A stretch of DNA of 64,000 nt. It comes from Voacanga thouarsii. Taxonomy: Eukaryota; Streptophyta; Magnoliopsida; Gentianales; Apocynaceae. Positions 12,155 through 25,343 of this stretch are shown piece by piece. Both the position numbers and the translations under genes were made by a program. Positions within the stretch are counted from its first letter, which is position 1; every line of letters starts with the position of its first letter. Under the pieces are notes generated by a model. The model saw only the letters and a program-made list of their open reading frames with translations, had not been told where the DNA came from and did no database searches. Location of the stretch: NCBI GenBank assembly GCA_026120185.1, contig JANUWF010002421.1, positions 372,001 to 436,000 of the forward strand, written 5' to 3'.

Positions 12155-13847
12155 TGTTAGTGTTGTGATCTAGAGGTAATCACGTGTACCATGTATATTG
12201 CATACTAAATTAATAAGAGGCATTATTTATCTTTTAGTTTGATTGTCATATCTAAATATGTATACAAACCGTTAGATAAAGTCCCTAGTACAACGCAGTG
12301 TTAAGGAAATCATGATAGAGATCATGATGTGAGATTCCTACTACACTATGCAGTGTTTGTACTTAAATAATCCCCAGTCATAGTATTAATAAGATGAGAC
12401 ATTATTAATACGCCAAGACTGGCACATGTTATATCTCTTGATTGGATCAAGTGGTGGTTCTCATATCCGTGAGCATTAGGATACTCAGGATTAACGTGTG
12501 GATGCTTGTTTTGGAACAAGTTTATTGGATGACCTAGCTACGAGATAATCACTTGGATAACTATTTAGTGCCAGTGATAGAATCTCATTATAGCAAGTGT
12601 GCAAGTATCCTTAGACTTGAGATCTCCAAGGTACTTTGTTTAACGAGCGTTGTACTTTGATTCTAATCTTTGGAGTCTTATCTAGGACTGCCTATGGGAT
12701 GGATATTGGGTACAACGTAAAGTAAACGAAAGTAGTTGAGAAAGTCAATAAAGGATTCACCACTTCTAATAGTAGGAGAGTATATCTCAAGGCCACTTAT
12801 AGAAATCATTACTCATGAAGTCCTTGGCCAAGGCGACTATGTGATGGAAATGATTCCAATTGATACACATGTCGAGTAATGGATTTCTTGAACAAGTACT
12901 AAAATATTCGGCCAGAATTAATAATATTCTGGAGGGAGTTGGCACTAATTCCATGCTCTAGACCGAATGAGATATTGTATGGTGAAAGGAGTTTATTGCA
13001 CTGATAATTTGCTATTGAAAGGTTCATGTCAAGCCACTTGACTTTCTAGACTTTTGGGTGGTCAAGAGTCATTGCTAGATGTCGCTCTTGATATGCTAAA
13101 TATGAATTTATTAATTAAAGAATTAATAAATTTAATCCTTTATTTTATTAAGGATTATTAATTCTAATATTGTTAGAATTAATTCGTTTTATGCTACCAA
13201 TAAGACCAGGAAACCTAATGGGTCACACACAATAAAGGTTTGAATGCTCAAATATATTATTTGATAATATTGTGGGGTTAATCAAGAAAAGAGAATGTAT
13301 TTATAGGTGAATTATAAGTTTGTTATAATTCATGGGACCTAATTATAATTAAGTAAACTTCAAGGACCAATTTGTTGAAAATTGGACGTTGAAGGACTAA
13401 GTTGCAATTTATGGTAATTATAAATCTATAAATATAAGAAAATGGTTTTCTTAGGGTATGAGATACAGACTATTCATGCAACAACAGAGAAACTGTTTCT
13501 CTGCCTCTCTATTGATCAAACCCTAGCCGTCTCTCTCTTATTAATCAAACCCTAGCCTCCTAAATTCTACTAGCATAGAATTGTGAGATTGTGAGCGTTC
13601 AACCTTCTGTGGATTATCATTAGAGGGAGTTCTTTCTCAGACTTCAGTTGAGCTGCTGTGAACTGGTTTTGTGATCTGGATCGCGCCTGTGTTCTTGGAA
13701 CAAGAAAATTTTAAATTCCGGCTTCAAGAGGTAATAAGCGTGATCTTCTCTTTTTCTTGTTTCTACTGCAAACCCGTGATCCATGGCTTGGATTTCTTGC
13801 TATTTTCCGTTGTGTTTAATCTGTTTAATTAATTTAGAAATCCTACA
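12155..13847 (+). repeat. 5' LTR of B
   Basis: Starts TGTTAGTGTTGTG and ends AATCCTACA. It matches 19469-21163 over its full length and, less closely, the LTRs of E and F. Confidence 0.95.
13426..13436 (+). promoter_or_regulatory. Probable TATA box in B 5' LTR
   Basis: CTATAAATATA, preserved in the 3' LTR at 20741-20751 despite the divergence between them. It lies about 420 bp before the LTR end, leaving room for R and U5. Confidence 0.55.
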
Positions 13848-13848
13848 G

Positions 13849-13860
13849 TGGTATCAGAGC
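13849..13860 (+). other. Primer-binding site of B (initiator tRNA-Met)
   Basis: TGGTATCAGAGC, one base after the 5' LTR end. It is the standard copia primer site complementary to the tRNA-iMet 3' end. Confidence 0.95.
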
Positions 13861-15524
13861 CTACGGGTTTGCGTTTTAATGGGATGTTTTATTACTTTGA
13901 ATTGTTCAAGCATGTAAATTGCATGATTATAGCATGTTAATTGTATGATCTTGTCTAATGGTTTGTATGTAATCGTCTGAGTTTTGTTTTGAATAATCTG
14001 GGTTGCGGAAATCGTTTCTGCGTTATGGGTTTTATGCTTTCGAAAATATTGCAGAATGGTTCTGCGTCTGTGTTCAGGTTTTGGCATCAGTTGATGTTCA
14101 TCCTGTAATTAAGCCTTCCGTTTAACAATTTGGATTGTTAAATTGATTGTGAGAATGATCACAATGGTTTGTTAATAAAGATTAACAAAGATCAACATCA
14201 AAAACTGGTTTTGATTGATCTAGGAACGGCCCCGAACTGAACAAAAATTTGCAGAAAATCCAAGCCGCACGTGGTGGTTACTGTTCGGTGTTTTAAAAAA
14301 AAGGGGGGGGGGGGGGGTTTCTGGAATAGAATTTTTAACAGGACCCAGAAGAATTTTCGTAAAATTAGTTTTGAGACAATTAATTCAATTTTTCAAAATA
14401 GTGATTTTGAAAATTTAAAATTAATGTATTTTCTAAAATGTTGATTTTATAATTTGTTTTATTTTCCCAAAATAATGATTTTAGAATAATAAAAAGTATA
14501 TGTTTATTTTGTTTAAGCATAGTTAATGGCATGGTGGATGGTTATGGACTAAAACCAATTATATTTGTTCATGCATTTTTACCGCTTTGTTTTAATGAAA
14601 TAGGGCCTGCGTGTCCGGCCTTCTCTCAAATTCTGATGTGATTCTTTTCTCATCTAACTCCCCTCAAATGTAACTCGAGGTTTCTCCTTTTAGAAAATTA
14701 TGTAATTAGATTATATAGGTTAGATTGAGGTAGAATTTTACTTTCAAGATTTTGAAGATGGCGTTTAAAATAAGGCGAGATGGTAAGACCCTCTACTTAT
14801 ATCATGCATGAACACATAGGGTTGACCATATTAATTTCCTTTGTGGCTTAAGGAAATTAATTTAGAAAGTCCATAACCATACCACGTAATTGTTTATTAC
14901 CATGTTTATCAATTTATGCTGCTTATTGATAAATTATATGCATGCCTAATGATGAGACCACTATAAGGAACAAATCCCTTAAATAATATTAAACCTAATT
15001 CCTTCCATTAATATAGTAAGAACGAGAGTCCTTTTTCAAGACCAAGTTGTTGGGTAAACCCAAGCCTACTTGACATCGGACATGTTCAAGCTATGGAATT
15101 AAATTCCTTTGGAATTAAATTCCTGATTAATGGGTCGGGTTTAACTAAATTCTTTATCCCGGTTGGGCAAACTCAAGCATAAAGAAATTTAGAGAAAAAG
15201 TTGGGGTAGCCCAAAAGGCTTTAAGATTAAAAACTATTAATCACCCAATGATTTGGTAGTTACATACGATGTAATTGGTATTGGATACCTACCAATGAAC
15301 TTAAGGATGGCTTGTTGGGCAAACCCAAGGTTATTCTTAAGGAATTTGGATACTGGTCCGCTAAGAAAGCTTCTAACGGGTTTTCCCAAATCAATAGTGG
15401 GGGTTATTGGTTTGAGTAAAAATAGTGGAATAATTATGCGCTTAATTAAAGACCTAATTAATTGCATTGCATTTGCATATACATGTTCTAATAATTCTAT
15501 CTTTACATCTAGGTCATTTGCATC
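13861..15524 (+). other. B 5' leader
   Basis: About 1.66 kb of untranslated leader. The last 300 bases (about 15237-15524) are very similar to E's leader (31495-31800) and stay open in one frame in both. A run of eight A followed by fifteen G occurs at 14295-14317. Confidence 0.75.
14303..14317 (+). repeat. G15 homopolymer
   Basis: Fifteen consecutive G after eight A in B's leader. Its length may be unreliable in sequencing. Confidence 0.8.
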
Positions 15525-18500
15525 ATGTCGACAAACCTAAACTTGCATAGTATCTTGGAAACAAACAAGCTCATTGAATCAAATTATTTGGATTGGTATA
15601 GAAACTTGAGAATCGTTCTCAAGTCGGAAAAGTTGCTCTACGTGCTAGAAGCTCCTATTCCTCCACCTCCAGCTCAAGATGCTCCTACTGAAGAGCATGC
15701 TATCCACAAGAAGCACAAAGAAGATAGCGACACAACATCTTGTATCATGCTGGCGTCAATGTCTCCTGAGCTGCAAAAACAGCATGAGCATATTGATGCT
15801 CAATCAATGATCCTCCATCTTAAAGAGCTGTTTCATAAACAAGCTAGAATAGAGAGATATAAGATCTCTAAACAACTATTCCGTGCTAAGATGGTTGAGG
15901 GTGCTTCAGTGGCCACTCATGGGTTGCAGATGTTGGGCTACATGGAAAAGCTTGGGTCTCTTGGGTTCGTAATGGATCATGAGTTAAGTATTGACTTAAT
16001 TCTACAATCATTAACAAGTAGTTTTTCGCAGTTTGTGATCAACTACCACATGAATAATATTGAGACCACCATACCTGAGCTAATCAATCTACTTAAGACT
16101 ACTGAATCCTCTATGAAAAAGGATGATAAGGCAATCTTGTTAGTAGGTTCTTCATCTTCTAAGAAAAAGGTTTCTAAGAAGAAGAAGAAGAACACTCCTA
16201 CTAAGCCCAAAGGAGGTGTCAAGAAGAAGGAGGCTGCCCCTAAAGGCCAATGTCATCATTGTAGTAAAATGGACCATTGGAGGCGTAACTGCAAGGCCTA
16301 CTTGGAGACTGTGAAGGAAAAGAATGAGAAGGAGAAGCTTGCAAACACTTCTACTTCTAATCCTGGTATTTTTATGATTGAGATTAATATTGCCTTTAAT
16401 AATGAGATATGGGTATTGGATACCGGTTGTGGATCTCATTTATGCAATAATTTGCAGTGACTAAAGGACAGTAAAAGGTTAGAGAAAAGTGACATGGACC
16501 TACGAGCTGCAAATGGAGCAAAGGTTGCTGCACTAGCTGTGGGGACTTATCATCTCAATCTACCTTCTGGATTAGTTTTAGAACTACAAAACTGTTATTT
16601 TGTACCAGTTTTATTGAAAAACATTATCTCAGTTGCTTGTTTAGACTTATTTGGATTTCATTTAAGTTTTAAGAATAAATGTTGTTCTTTCTCATTAAAT
16701 GATATTCATTATGATTCTGTAACATTGATCATTGGTTTATATGTTCTAGACATGTATAATCCAATTCTCAATATAAGTAAAAAGAAACATAAAAAGGATA
16801 ACTTAATCTCATCTTACTTATGGCATTGTTGTTTAGGCCATGTAAATGAAAAACGTGTGTCTAAGTTATACAAATTGGGTGACTTAGGGTCATTTGATTA
16901 CGAATCATATGACACATGCGAATCTTGTTTACTTGGAAAAATGACTAAAACTTCTTTTTCAAGAAAAAGAGAAAGGGCAAAAGAGTTATTAGAACTCGTA
17001 CATTCAGATGTATGTGGCCCAATGTCAATACAAGCAAGAGGAGGTTATCAATACTTCATTACCTTTATTGATGATTATTCTCGATATGGGTAATTGTATT
17101 TGATGAAATATAAATCTGAAGCCTTTGACCATTTCAAAGACTTCAAGAATGAAGTAGAGAAACAATTTGGCAAAAGTATTAAAGCTCTTAGATCTGATCG
17201 AGGAGGTGAATACTTAAGTCAAGAGTTTCTAAGTTATCTAAGGGATAACGGAATATTATCTCAATGGACTCCACCATATACACCTCAACATAACGGTGTA
17301 TCTGAGAGAAGGAATCAAACCCTTCTAGACATAGTAAGGACCATGATGGCTTTTGCAGACTTACCAAAATCGTTTTAGGGGTACACACTGGAGACTGCTG
17401 TTTACATTTTAAATAGAGTTCCGTTAAAAACGATTGATACCACTTCTTATGAGTTATTCTTTGGTAAGAGACCAAAGTTATCTCATTTAAGGATTTGGGG
17501 TTGCCCTACTTTTGTTAAAAAGGTAATGTCAGACAAACTTGAAAGTAAGTCTGACAAATGTTTGTTTGTTGGATATCCAAAAGAATCGTTTGGATATTAC
17601 TTCTATCTTCCTTCTGAAAATAAAGTTTTTATTTCAAAACATGCTGTTTTCTTAGAGAATGAGCACATGTTCAAAGAAGATAGTGGGAGCAAGCTTGAAC
17701 TTGGTGAAGTTCAAGAAGAGCAAACAAATATTGATCAACCATCTGAACCTATATCTATTCAAATAGATGAACCTTCTAACACACAAGAGCTTTGTAGGTC
17801 AAGTAGGATACGAGTGGCACCTGAGAGATATGGATTTCTCATAAGTGACTATAATGACGTATTGCTCATAGATGACGATGAGCCTACTACTTACGAGGAT
17901 GTTCTAAATTGTTCAGAATCTGACAAATGGCTCGAAGCTATGAAGTCAGAGATAGATTCCATGTATGACAACCAAGTATGGACTTTAGTTGAACCACCCG
18001 AAGGAATCAAGCCTATAGGGTGTAAATGGGTTTTCAAAAAGAAAACTGACATGGATGGTAATGTGGTTACCTATAAGGCTCGCTTGGTAGCAAAAGGTTA
18101 TCGTCAATGACAAGGTATTGACTATGACGAAACTTTTTCACTAGTCGCGATGTTGAAATCCATTAGAATACTCCTAGCTATTGTCGCTCATTACGATTAT
18201 GAGGTCTGGCAAATGGATGTGAAAACAGCTTTCCTTAATGGAAACCTAATTGAGGAAGTGTATATGACACAGCCTGAAGGTTTCATATCCAAAAATAGCA
18301 CAAAGGTGTGCAAGTTGCAAAGGTCCATTTATAGACTTAAGCAAGCATCTAGGAGTTGGAATATCCATTTTGATGAGACAATTAAAGATTTTGGTTTCAT
18401 TCAAAACATGGATGAACCTTGTGTGTACAAGAAGGTTAGTGGGAGTAGAGTTGTTTTCCTATTGCTTTATGTAGATGACATATTGCTTATAGGAAATGAT

Positions 18501-19454
18501 GTTTCTATTCTTCAATTAGTGAAGATTTGGTTGTCCAAGATGTTCTCCGTGAAAGACCTTGGAGAAGCAACCTATATTCTGGGAATAAAGATATATAAAG
18601 ATAGATCTAGAAGGTTGCTAGGTCTTTCACAGTCTATATACATAGACAAAGTGTTGAAAAGGTTCAGCATGGATCAATCCAAAAGAGGATTCTTACCTAT
18701 GACACATGGTGTAAGCCTTTCAAAGTCGATATCTCCAAAGACGCAAGTTGAAAGGGATCACATGAGTAGAATTCCATATGCTTCGGCAATTGGGTCTATC
18801 ATGTATGCAATGATATGTACTAGGCCCGATGTATCGTGTGCTCTTAGTTTGATGAGCAGATACCAATCTGATCCTGGAGAGGGTCTCTGGGCGGCTGTAA
18901 AGAATATCCTTAAGTACTTACGAAGGACTAAAGATGCATTCTTGATATATGGAGATGGTGATTTACAAGTAAGAGGGTATATTGATGCTAGCTTTCAGTC
19001 CGATAAGGACAACTTCAAATCACAATCTGGCTATGTATTTACATTAGGTGGTGGGGCAGTTAGTTGGAAGAGCTCCAAACAAAAGACTACTGCTGATTCG
19101 ACTACTGAAGTAGAGTATATAGCAGCTTCTGAAGTAGCTAAAGAAGCAGTATGGATCAAGAAGTTCATCACTGAACTTGGAGTGGTGCCCAGCATTGTTG
19201 ATTCGATACCTTTGTATTGTGACAACAATGGAGTCATTGCACAGGCAAAGGAACCATAGTCTCATTAATGATCCAAGCATGTATTTAGATGCTATCATTT
19301 GATTAGAGAAATCATAGATAGAGGAGATGTAAAGATAGAGAGGATTCCCACGGATCAGAACATAGCTGATCCACTCACTAAAGCGCTTTCCCAGAAGAAA
19401 CATGATAAACATGTTGAGTCATTTGGTATTCGATACAAGAATGATTGGCTCTAG
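15525..19454 (+). pseudogene. B gag-pol polyprotein, one frame with seven stops
   Basis: The start MSTNLNLHSI is shared with E. In order: Gag; CHHC-x4-H-x4-C zinc knuckle at about residue 243; protease LDTG at about residue 299; integrase zinc-binding domain (WHCCLGHVN, CESC); core motifs HSDVCGP, LRSDRGGEY and GVSERRN; RT with intact YVDD at 18468-18479; RNase H with an ADSTTEVEYIAASE segment; C-terminus KNDWL. All domains lie in one frame with no frameshift, broken by stops at 16458, 17091, 17376, 18108, 19257, 19266 and 19269. Most are explained by one base change (Trp, Tyr, Arg, Gln or Gly codon to stop). The size of about 1310 codons is normal for plant copia. The product would make virus-like particles and integrate element cDNA; this copy cannot make a full protein. 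Confidence 0.95.
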
Positions 19455-19455
19455 T

Positions 19456-19468
19456 GCAAGTGGGAGTT
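19456..19468 (+). other. Polypurine tract of B
   Basis: GCAAGTGGGAGTT-type purine-rich sequence directly before the 3' LTR. Confidence 0.8.
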
Positions 19469-21163
19469 TGTTAGTGTTGTGCTCTAGAGGCAATCGTGTG
19501 TACCATGTATATTGCATATTAAATTAATAAGAGGCATTCTTTATCTTTCAGTTTGATTGTCATAACTAAATATGTATACAAACCGTTAGATAAAGTCCCT
19601 AGTACAACACAGTGTTAAGGAAATCATGATAGAGATCATGATGTGAGATTCCTACTACACTATGCAGTGTTTGTACTTAAATAATCCCCAGCCATAGTAT
19701 TAATAAGATGAGACATTATTAATACGCCAAGACTGGCACAAGTTATATCTCTTGATTGGATCAAGTGGTGGTTCTCATATCCGTAAGTATTAGGATACTC
19801 AGGATTAACGTGTGGATGGTTGTTTTGGAACAAGTTCATTGGATGACCTAGCTACGAGATAATCACTTGGATAACTATTTAGTGCCAGTGATAGAATCTC
19901 ATTATAGCAAGTGTGCAAGTATCCTTAAACTTGAGATCTCCAAGGTACTTTGTTTAACGAGCGTTGTACTTTGATTCTAATTTTTGGAGTCTTATCTAGG
20001 ACTGCCTATGGGATGGATATTAGGTACAACGTAAAGTAAACGAAAGTAGTTGAGAAAGTCAATAAAGGATTCACCACTCCTAATAGTAGGAGAGTATATC
20101 TCAAGGCCACTTGTAGAAATCATTACTCATGAAGTCCTTGGCCAAGGCGACTATGTGATGGAAATGGTTCCAATTGATACACATGTCGAGTAATGGATTT
20201 CTTGAACAAGTATTAAAATATTCGGGCCATAATTAATAATATTCTGGAGGGAAGTGGCACTAATTCCATACTCTAGATCGAATGAGATATTGTATGGTGA
20301 AAGGAGTTTATTGCACTGATAATTTGCTATTGAAAGGTTCATGTCAAGCCACTTGACTTTCTAGACTTTTGGGTGGTCAAGAGTCATTTCTAGATGTCGC
20401 TCTTGATATGCTAAATATGGATTTATTAATTAGAGAATTAATAAATTTAATCCTTTATTTTATTAAGGATTATTAATTCTAATATTGTTAAAATTAATTC
20501 ATATTATGCTACCAATAAGACCAGGAAACCTAATGGGTCACACACAATAAAGGTTTGAATGCTCAAATATATTATTTGATAATATTGTGGGGTTATTCAA
20601 GAGAAGGGAATGTATTTATAGGTGAATTATAAGTTTGTTATAATTCATGGGACCTAATTGTAATTAAGTAAACTTCAAGGACCAATTTGTTGAAAATTGG
20701 ACGTTGAAGGACTAAGTTGCAATTTATGGTAATTATAAATCTATAAATATAAGGAAACGGTTTCCTTAGGGTAAGAGATACAGACTATTCACGCAACAAC
20801 AGAGAAACCATTTCTCTGCCTTTCTCTTGATCAAACCCTAGCTGTCTCTCTCTTATTAATCAAACCCTAGCCTCCTAAATTCTACTAGCGTAGAATTGTG
20901 AGACTATGAGCGTTCGACCTTGTGTGGATTATCATTAGAGGGAGTTCTTTCTTGGACTTCAGTTGAGCTGTTGTGAACCGATTTTGTGATCTGGATCGCA
21001 CATGCGTTCTTGGAACAAGAAAATTTTAAATTCCGGCTTCAAGAGGTAATAAGCGTGATGTTCTCTTTTTTCTCATTTCTACTGCAAACCCGTGATCCAT
21101 GGCTTGGATTTCTTGCTATTTTTCGCTGCATTTAATCTGTTTAATTAATTTAGAAATCCTATA
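19469..21163 (+). repeat. 3' LTR of B
   Basis: Starts TGTTAGTGTTGTGC, ends AATCCTATA and is followed by the duplication AGTGT. A TATA-like sequence lies at 20741-20751. Confidence 0.95.
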
Positions 21164-21168
21164 AGTGT

Positions 21169-22766
21169 AAGCGTATTTAGAATACATAGAACTGGACCAC
21201 GCGATAATAATCTTTATAAAAGTGCTAAATTAAATAGAGATTGGTTTATCACAGGTACTACGTAGAGGAGTACCCCTAAGACTTAATTTTAAGTTGGTGG
21301 TCTAATGAAGTTGAACTTGTATACATTGATGTATATTAGATGAGGTCTTATTGCAAGGCCAATAATATTGTACGTTGGGTGTATAACTCTATTTAATTAA
21401 GACAGACTGATACAATAAAGTTTCTATGCTTCATTACGTGAAGAAATCATGCTATTGTGATTGTCTAGGATAATCTAATAATTCAGGGCCCTGGGAAACA
21501 TGACTATGTATGTATATTTTTGGGTAGCACCCTGTGATAAGTGGATATATAGGAAAAGTCATGGATTATCAGACTAGCTCTCAAAGGATAGTCGATGTCA
21601 CTGAGAAATGTATTAGTGCATTTTTCCTATATCAATAAATGGTGTTACGTAGAGGGGTATTTTCCTCATTACACCTGTAGGTCAAAGACACTGGACATTT
21701 AATATTATTCTCGAGGTTAATATTTATGTATGGTGATAAATAGAATATTTAAAATGATAAAAATACTGCTATGTGTTAGTAGGGTTATTTTGGCCATTTC
21801 AGTTACCAAGAATGATATGTCTTTTGGTCCCTAGCGTAGCTCAAATAACCTTAGTAAATTTATTTACTTTATAGGCTTATTAGGTGAATTTACTATTGAA
21901 AAAAATATTCTAGAAGTTTAATTAATTATTTATTTGGACTAGAATAATTAATTGGGCCAATTTAATTAATTAGTTTATCAATTAATTATCTTGGGTAGGT
22001 TTATATTAGGCCCAAGTGGATTAATTACTTAATAAAAGAATTAATTAAATTAATTAGTTTATTAATTAATTATCTTGGATAATTTTTATATTAGGCCCAA
22101 GTGGATTAATTAATTAATAAAAAGCTATTGAATTAGTCTTGAACTAATTAAGAAAAGCCCTGGCCTACCAAGGTTTTAGATATGACAGCTAGAAGGTTTT
22201 AGTAACCTAGGGAGCCACCACATGGTTAAGAAAAAGGAAATTAAAAAAAAAAAAAAGGTTTATGGTGGTTTATTGAGGAAAACTAAAAAAAATAGGAAGC
22301 TGTTAGTTTAAAAGGCGTTGCGTGTGCTTGAGAACATGTGGACCGAATTTCCTGTAGAAAAAGAGAAACAACTTTCGTTGGTTTTCTTTTGAAAGAACGA
22401 AGCCACTGTTTTTTCTTGGTCGTTTTTCCTTCGTTTTCTTTTAATGTTTAGCTCTTCTATTTTTTCCTCCAATCTTCTTCACCCTGGTTCTACTTTCACT
22501 GGTAGAAGTCCATAGAGGTTAGAAAATACTCTAGAAGGTCAAGAGCTTGCAAACGTGGTAAGTTTTTTATGCGAAGGAGCTAACGGTTAGCTGGCATACT
22601 CGCGGAAATAAGTAGATATTCCAGTTCAGGAAATGCAATAAAAGCTAAATCCAACTTTGGTTATATAAGTAAAATGCCCTAGAAGTAAGTATTCCTAGAC
22701 TTTGGCTTGGAAAAAATTTTAATTTGCTATGTTTAGTTGAGTATTTAATTTTCTCGTGGTCCTTCA
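21169..22766 (+). repeat. 3' LTR of A, second part
   Basis: Resumes A's LTR after B: 'aagcgtatttagaatac' matches 'aagcgtatttcgaatat' in element C's LTR at the expected place. Together with 11840-12154 it makes about 1.91 kb. It ends CCTTCA beside D's gag/protease sequence. Confidence 0.8.
22569..22640 (+). pseudogene. Remnant of the LTR small ORF in A
   Basis: Reads M-R-R-S-stop-R-L-A-G from 22569, matching the start of the LTR ORF in C (MQTRRSRRLAG) with a stop in place of one Arg. It lies about 200 bp before the LTR end, close to the position in C. Role unknown. Confidence 0.6.
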
Positions 22767-23604
22767 CCATTAATATAGACTCTAGATAGTAAACAATACC
22801 TGTGAGATTTGTCTTGGTCTGAAGATCTGCATACTTCTTTTTCCAATGTCCATTCTTCCCATATTTGAAGCACTTGCCCTTAGGCTTGTTGGGCTAGGAC
22901 TTGGGCTGGGCTGCTAAATTTTCTTTCTTTTTCTTAAATTTTCTGGGCTTGGGCCTAGTTCTTGAAAAAGAAGTCTTAGCAATTATGACTTTGGATTGTG
23001 ACTTTATGACCTTCTCTACCACCTGGAGCTCTTTGATTAACTCTGTTAAACTCATGTTTAACTTGTTCATTTTGTAATTTAACTTGAACTAAGTAAAAGA
23101 GCCCGATAGAGATTCAAGAACTATATCCACTTGGCTCTTGGGGTTAATCACAACCCCTGAGACTTTTGCTTCCTTGAAAGCAGAAATCCTCTTAAGAATA
23201 TGCGCCCTAACTAATACTCTCTCAACCATCTTAGTGTTAATGATCACTCTAAAAGCCTCCTGCTTTGCTGGTCGACTCTTATAAGCTAACATTGTGGCTA
23301 GTGAGGCACTAATATCGTAAGTAGTGGCCTAGTGCTCGTGCTTTGACTGGAGCATATTAGACATGGAGGCTAACATATAGTAATGCACCATCTTGTTGGC
23401 CTTCTTCTATGCTTTCTCAGACTTACGTTCCTCCTCGGTAGAACCCTTCCTAATAACAGAGCAGATTTTGTAAAGGACATACTTATACTCCTTGGCTGTG
23501 AGTATTCTGTCTAGGTTCCTTTTTTAGTCTACATAGTTTAGTCCTATTAAGTTATTCTCATGGAAAATACCAGCCAAAGGACTGAAAGAACCTCTACCAA
23601 CCAT
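22767..23604 (-). pseudogene. D gag remnant, start of protease
   Basis: Begins MVGRGSFSPLAGIF, colinear with C's start MVGDSFSLLAVIL. The frame follows C's Gag to the zinc knuckle, which has decayed to CFKYGKNGHWKKKY: the second and last Cys are Tyr, so it should not bind zinc normally. Stops lie near 23526, 23412, 23331 and 23090. It breaks off where C reads YLESISMV, just before the protease, exactly at the end of A's LTR. Copia Gag forms the particle core; this one is dead. Confidence 0.88.
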
Positions 23605-25330
23605 TTATGAAAATTGAAAATTAAAAAAAAATCTCATTTTGTGAAAAAATAAATAATTTTTGCACTTTATCCTCATATTAAGACGGTTGATAATAGTTAA
23701 GCCTATTACTATTATCTTTAATATGATCAATTTGGCTCTTAGGAAAACTGACATAGCTTATTGGAAAGATTTGCAGTTTCCTAAGCTAAGTGCGTAAACC
23801 ATCACAAATTGACTACCTTTGTAGGCAATGATTCAGAAGATAACATAATCAAGGGGATGGTTGTTTCTTCACATTTCATATGGACAATCCTCGTACTATG
23901 ACCTCCAATGTAGGCTGGCTGATCATAATACGTGTCCCAAGCATCAATTATGTTCATCCATTAGATCTATATCTTGTGGTATTCTCATCCTATGCGAGTT
24001 CAAACTCAGGGTGATGAGAACCACAATCATTAATGAGGACCGTAATGGAAGCCGTGGGGCCGTTGGAACCCCTTTCTCACTTAGTATTTTAAAACCAGGG
24101 TTTTCTAAGAAAATATCCTTTTGAAAATATCCCATTAAGTATCCTTTAACTCTTGTAGAATTTCTAAATCCATAAATATCTATGTTATGGTAAAATCCTT
24201 TAAGAGATTTTCTATGGATTAATTTTACCTTGTTAAGAACCTAATGGTTAAAAAAATTTCCTTTTAAAACTTCTTAGAGACTTTGGTATCAAATTTTATT
24301 TGACGCAAACAATTTTCTTGTAAAATAAATTAAAATGGTTGTTCTTTTTAACTCACAAAATATCTAAATCCAAGATATTCTCTATGTCAAGGATAAAATC
24401 CTTTAAGAGAATAACCAATGATTAATTTTTAGTTTTAAGTTAAAATAACAATTTAATTAAAAAAATATTTTTCCTTATAAAAAATTTCTCAAAGACTTTG
24501 GTCTTTGAGAAAACGTGCACATAGGTTCATAAAAGAAAATAGCATGCAAAAAAACTATAAACGTTTTAATGCTTTTCTATTCTTTTAACCTCGGTGTCCA
24601 AATAATAGAATTAAATACATTAATTAATTAATGGTCTTGTTTGATCCTAATTCCTATACTATTACTTTCATACAAAATTTTCCAAGAATATTAACTATGC
24701 AAAAAATAATAACTTCACCTGGTATGAGACCTAAAATGGAAAAGAAAATTGCATGAAATTACAAAGGAAAAAAAAAACTTCCTTGGCCTTCATGCACCCA
24801 CCATACCAGATAAATGGCCCTTAACTGGATTACTCGTGGACCTGCACCCAAACTGGCCCGCGGCCTGCTCCAAAAAATGGAGAAAGCTATGGCCGGTATC
24901 CATAGAGCTAGCAGTAGCTTCGGCCAAGTTTGGCCTAAAGCCGCGACCGGCTTCCACAAAGCCAACCACGACCAATTTTCTTATAACCAGGCTTGACTTT
25001 CTCTGATCTTCTCTATTTTAGCTCCAATTTTCTCCGTTCTTCTTCTGGTTTCTCTATCCAGACGACTCTACAGGTATGAAACATTTACTGAAATTACAAG
25101 ATCTCTCAATATCTCTTTGTAAAAATAACATCTACCTAAGCCCTTAAACGCTGGGCTTACACGATTCATCTATGAAAACTAGAAATTACAATAGTCTATG
25201 TCTCTACCACAAGACTTACAGTCAATCTACCCATACCAGTAAATATGACGGATCTCAAATTCAAAACAAGAGGGAAACTGATTTTATTCAGCCTAAGCAT
25301 GCTTCCTACGTTTGCCATAAAGCCAACATA
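23605..25330 (-). other. D 5' leader
   Basis: Colinear with C's leader. The block at 23900-24110 matches 40590-40800 in C and 63680-63880 in H. 24120-25330 holds no gene; overlapping frames near 24750-25000 on both strands lack any recognisable motif. Confidence 0.7.
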
Positions 25331-25342
25331 CGCTGATACTAA
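25331..25342 (-). other. Degenerate primer-binding site of D
   Basis: Minus strand TTAGTATCAGCG resembles TGGTATCAGAGC and lies one base inside the probable LTR end. Confidence 0.5.
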
Positions 25343-25343
25343 T

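Larger units (their letters stand above)
12155..21163 (+). mobile_element. Copia element B, complete, nested in A
   Basis: LTRs of 1693 and 1695 bp, an initiator-tRNA-Met primer-binding site, one gag-pol frame and a polypurine tract are all present. The duplication AGTGT at 12150-12154 and 21164-21168 is perfect. By my rough count the LTRs differ at about 4-5% of positions, so B is older than C. The terminal CA of the 3' LTR has become TA. Confidence 0.95.
9530..22766 (+). mobile_element. Copia element A, 5' part missing from window, split by B
   Basis: Holds the C-terminal integrase region, RT, RNase H, a polypurine tract (about 11826-11839) and a 3' LTR of the C family. Its 5' LTR, leader, gag and protease are cut off by K on the left. 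Element B (12155-21163) lies inside its 3' LTR with duplication AGTGT. The right end abuts D's gag/protease sequence, consistent with A having inserted into D. Confidence 0.85.

Noticed and set aside
24749..25006. Overlapping frames on both strands in D's leader
   Set aside because: GC-richer leader sequence open on both strands; no start context, domain or conservation visible.
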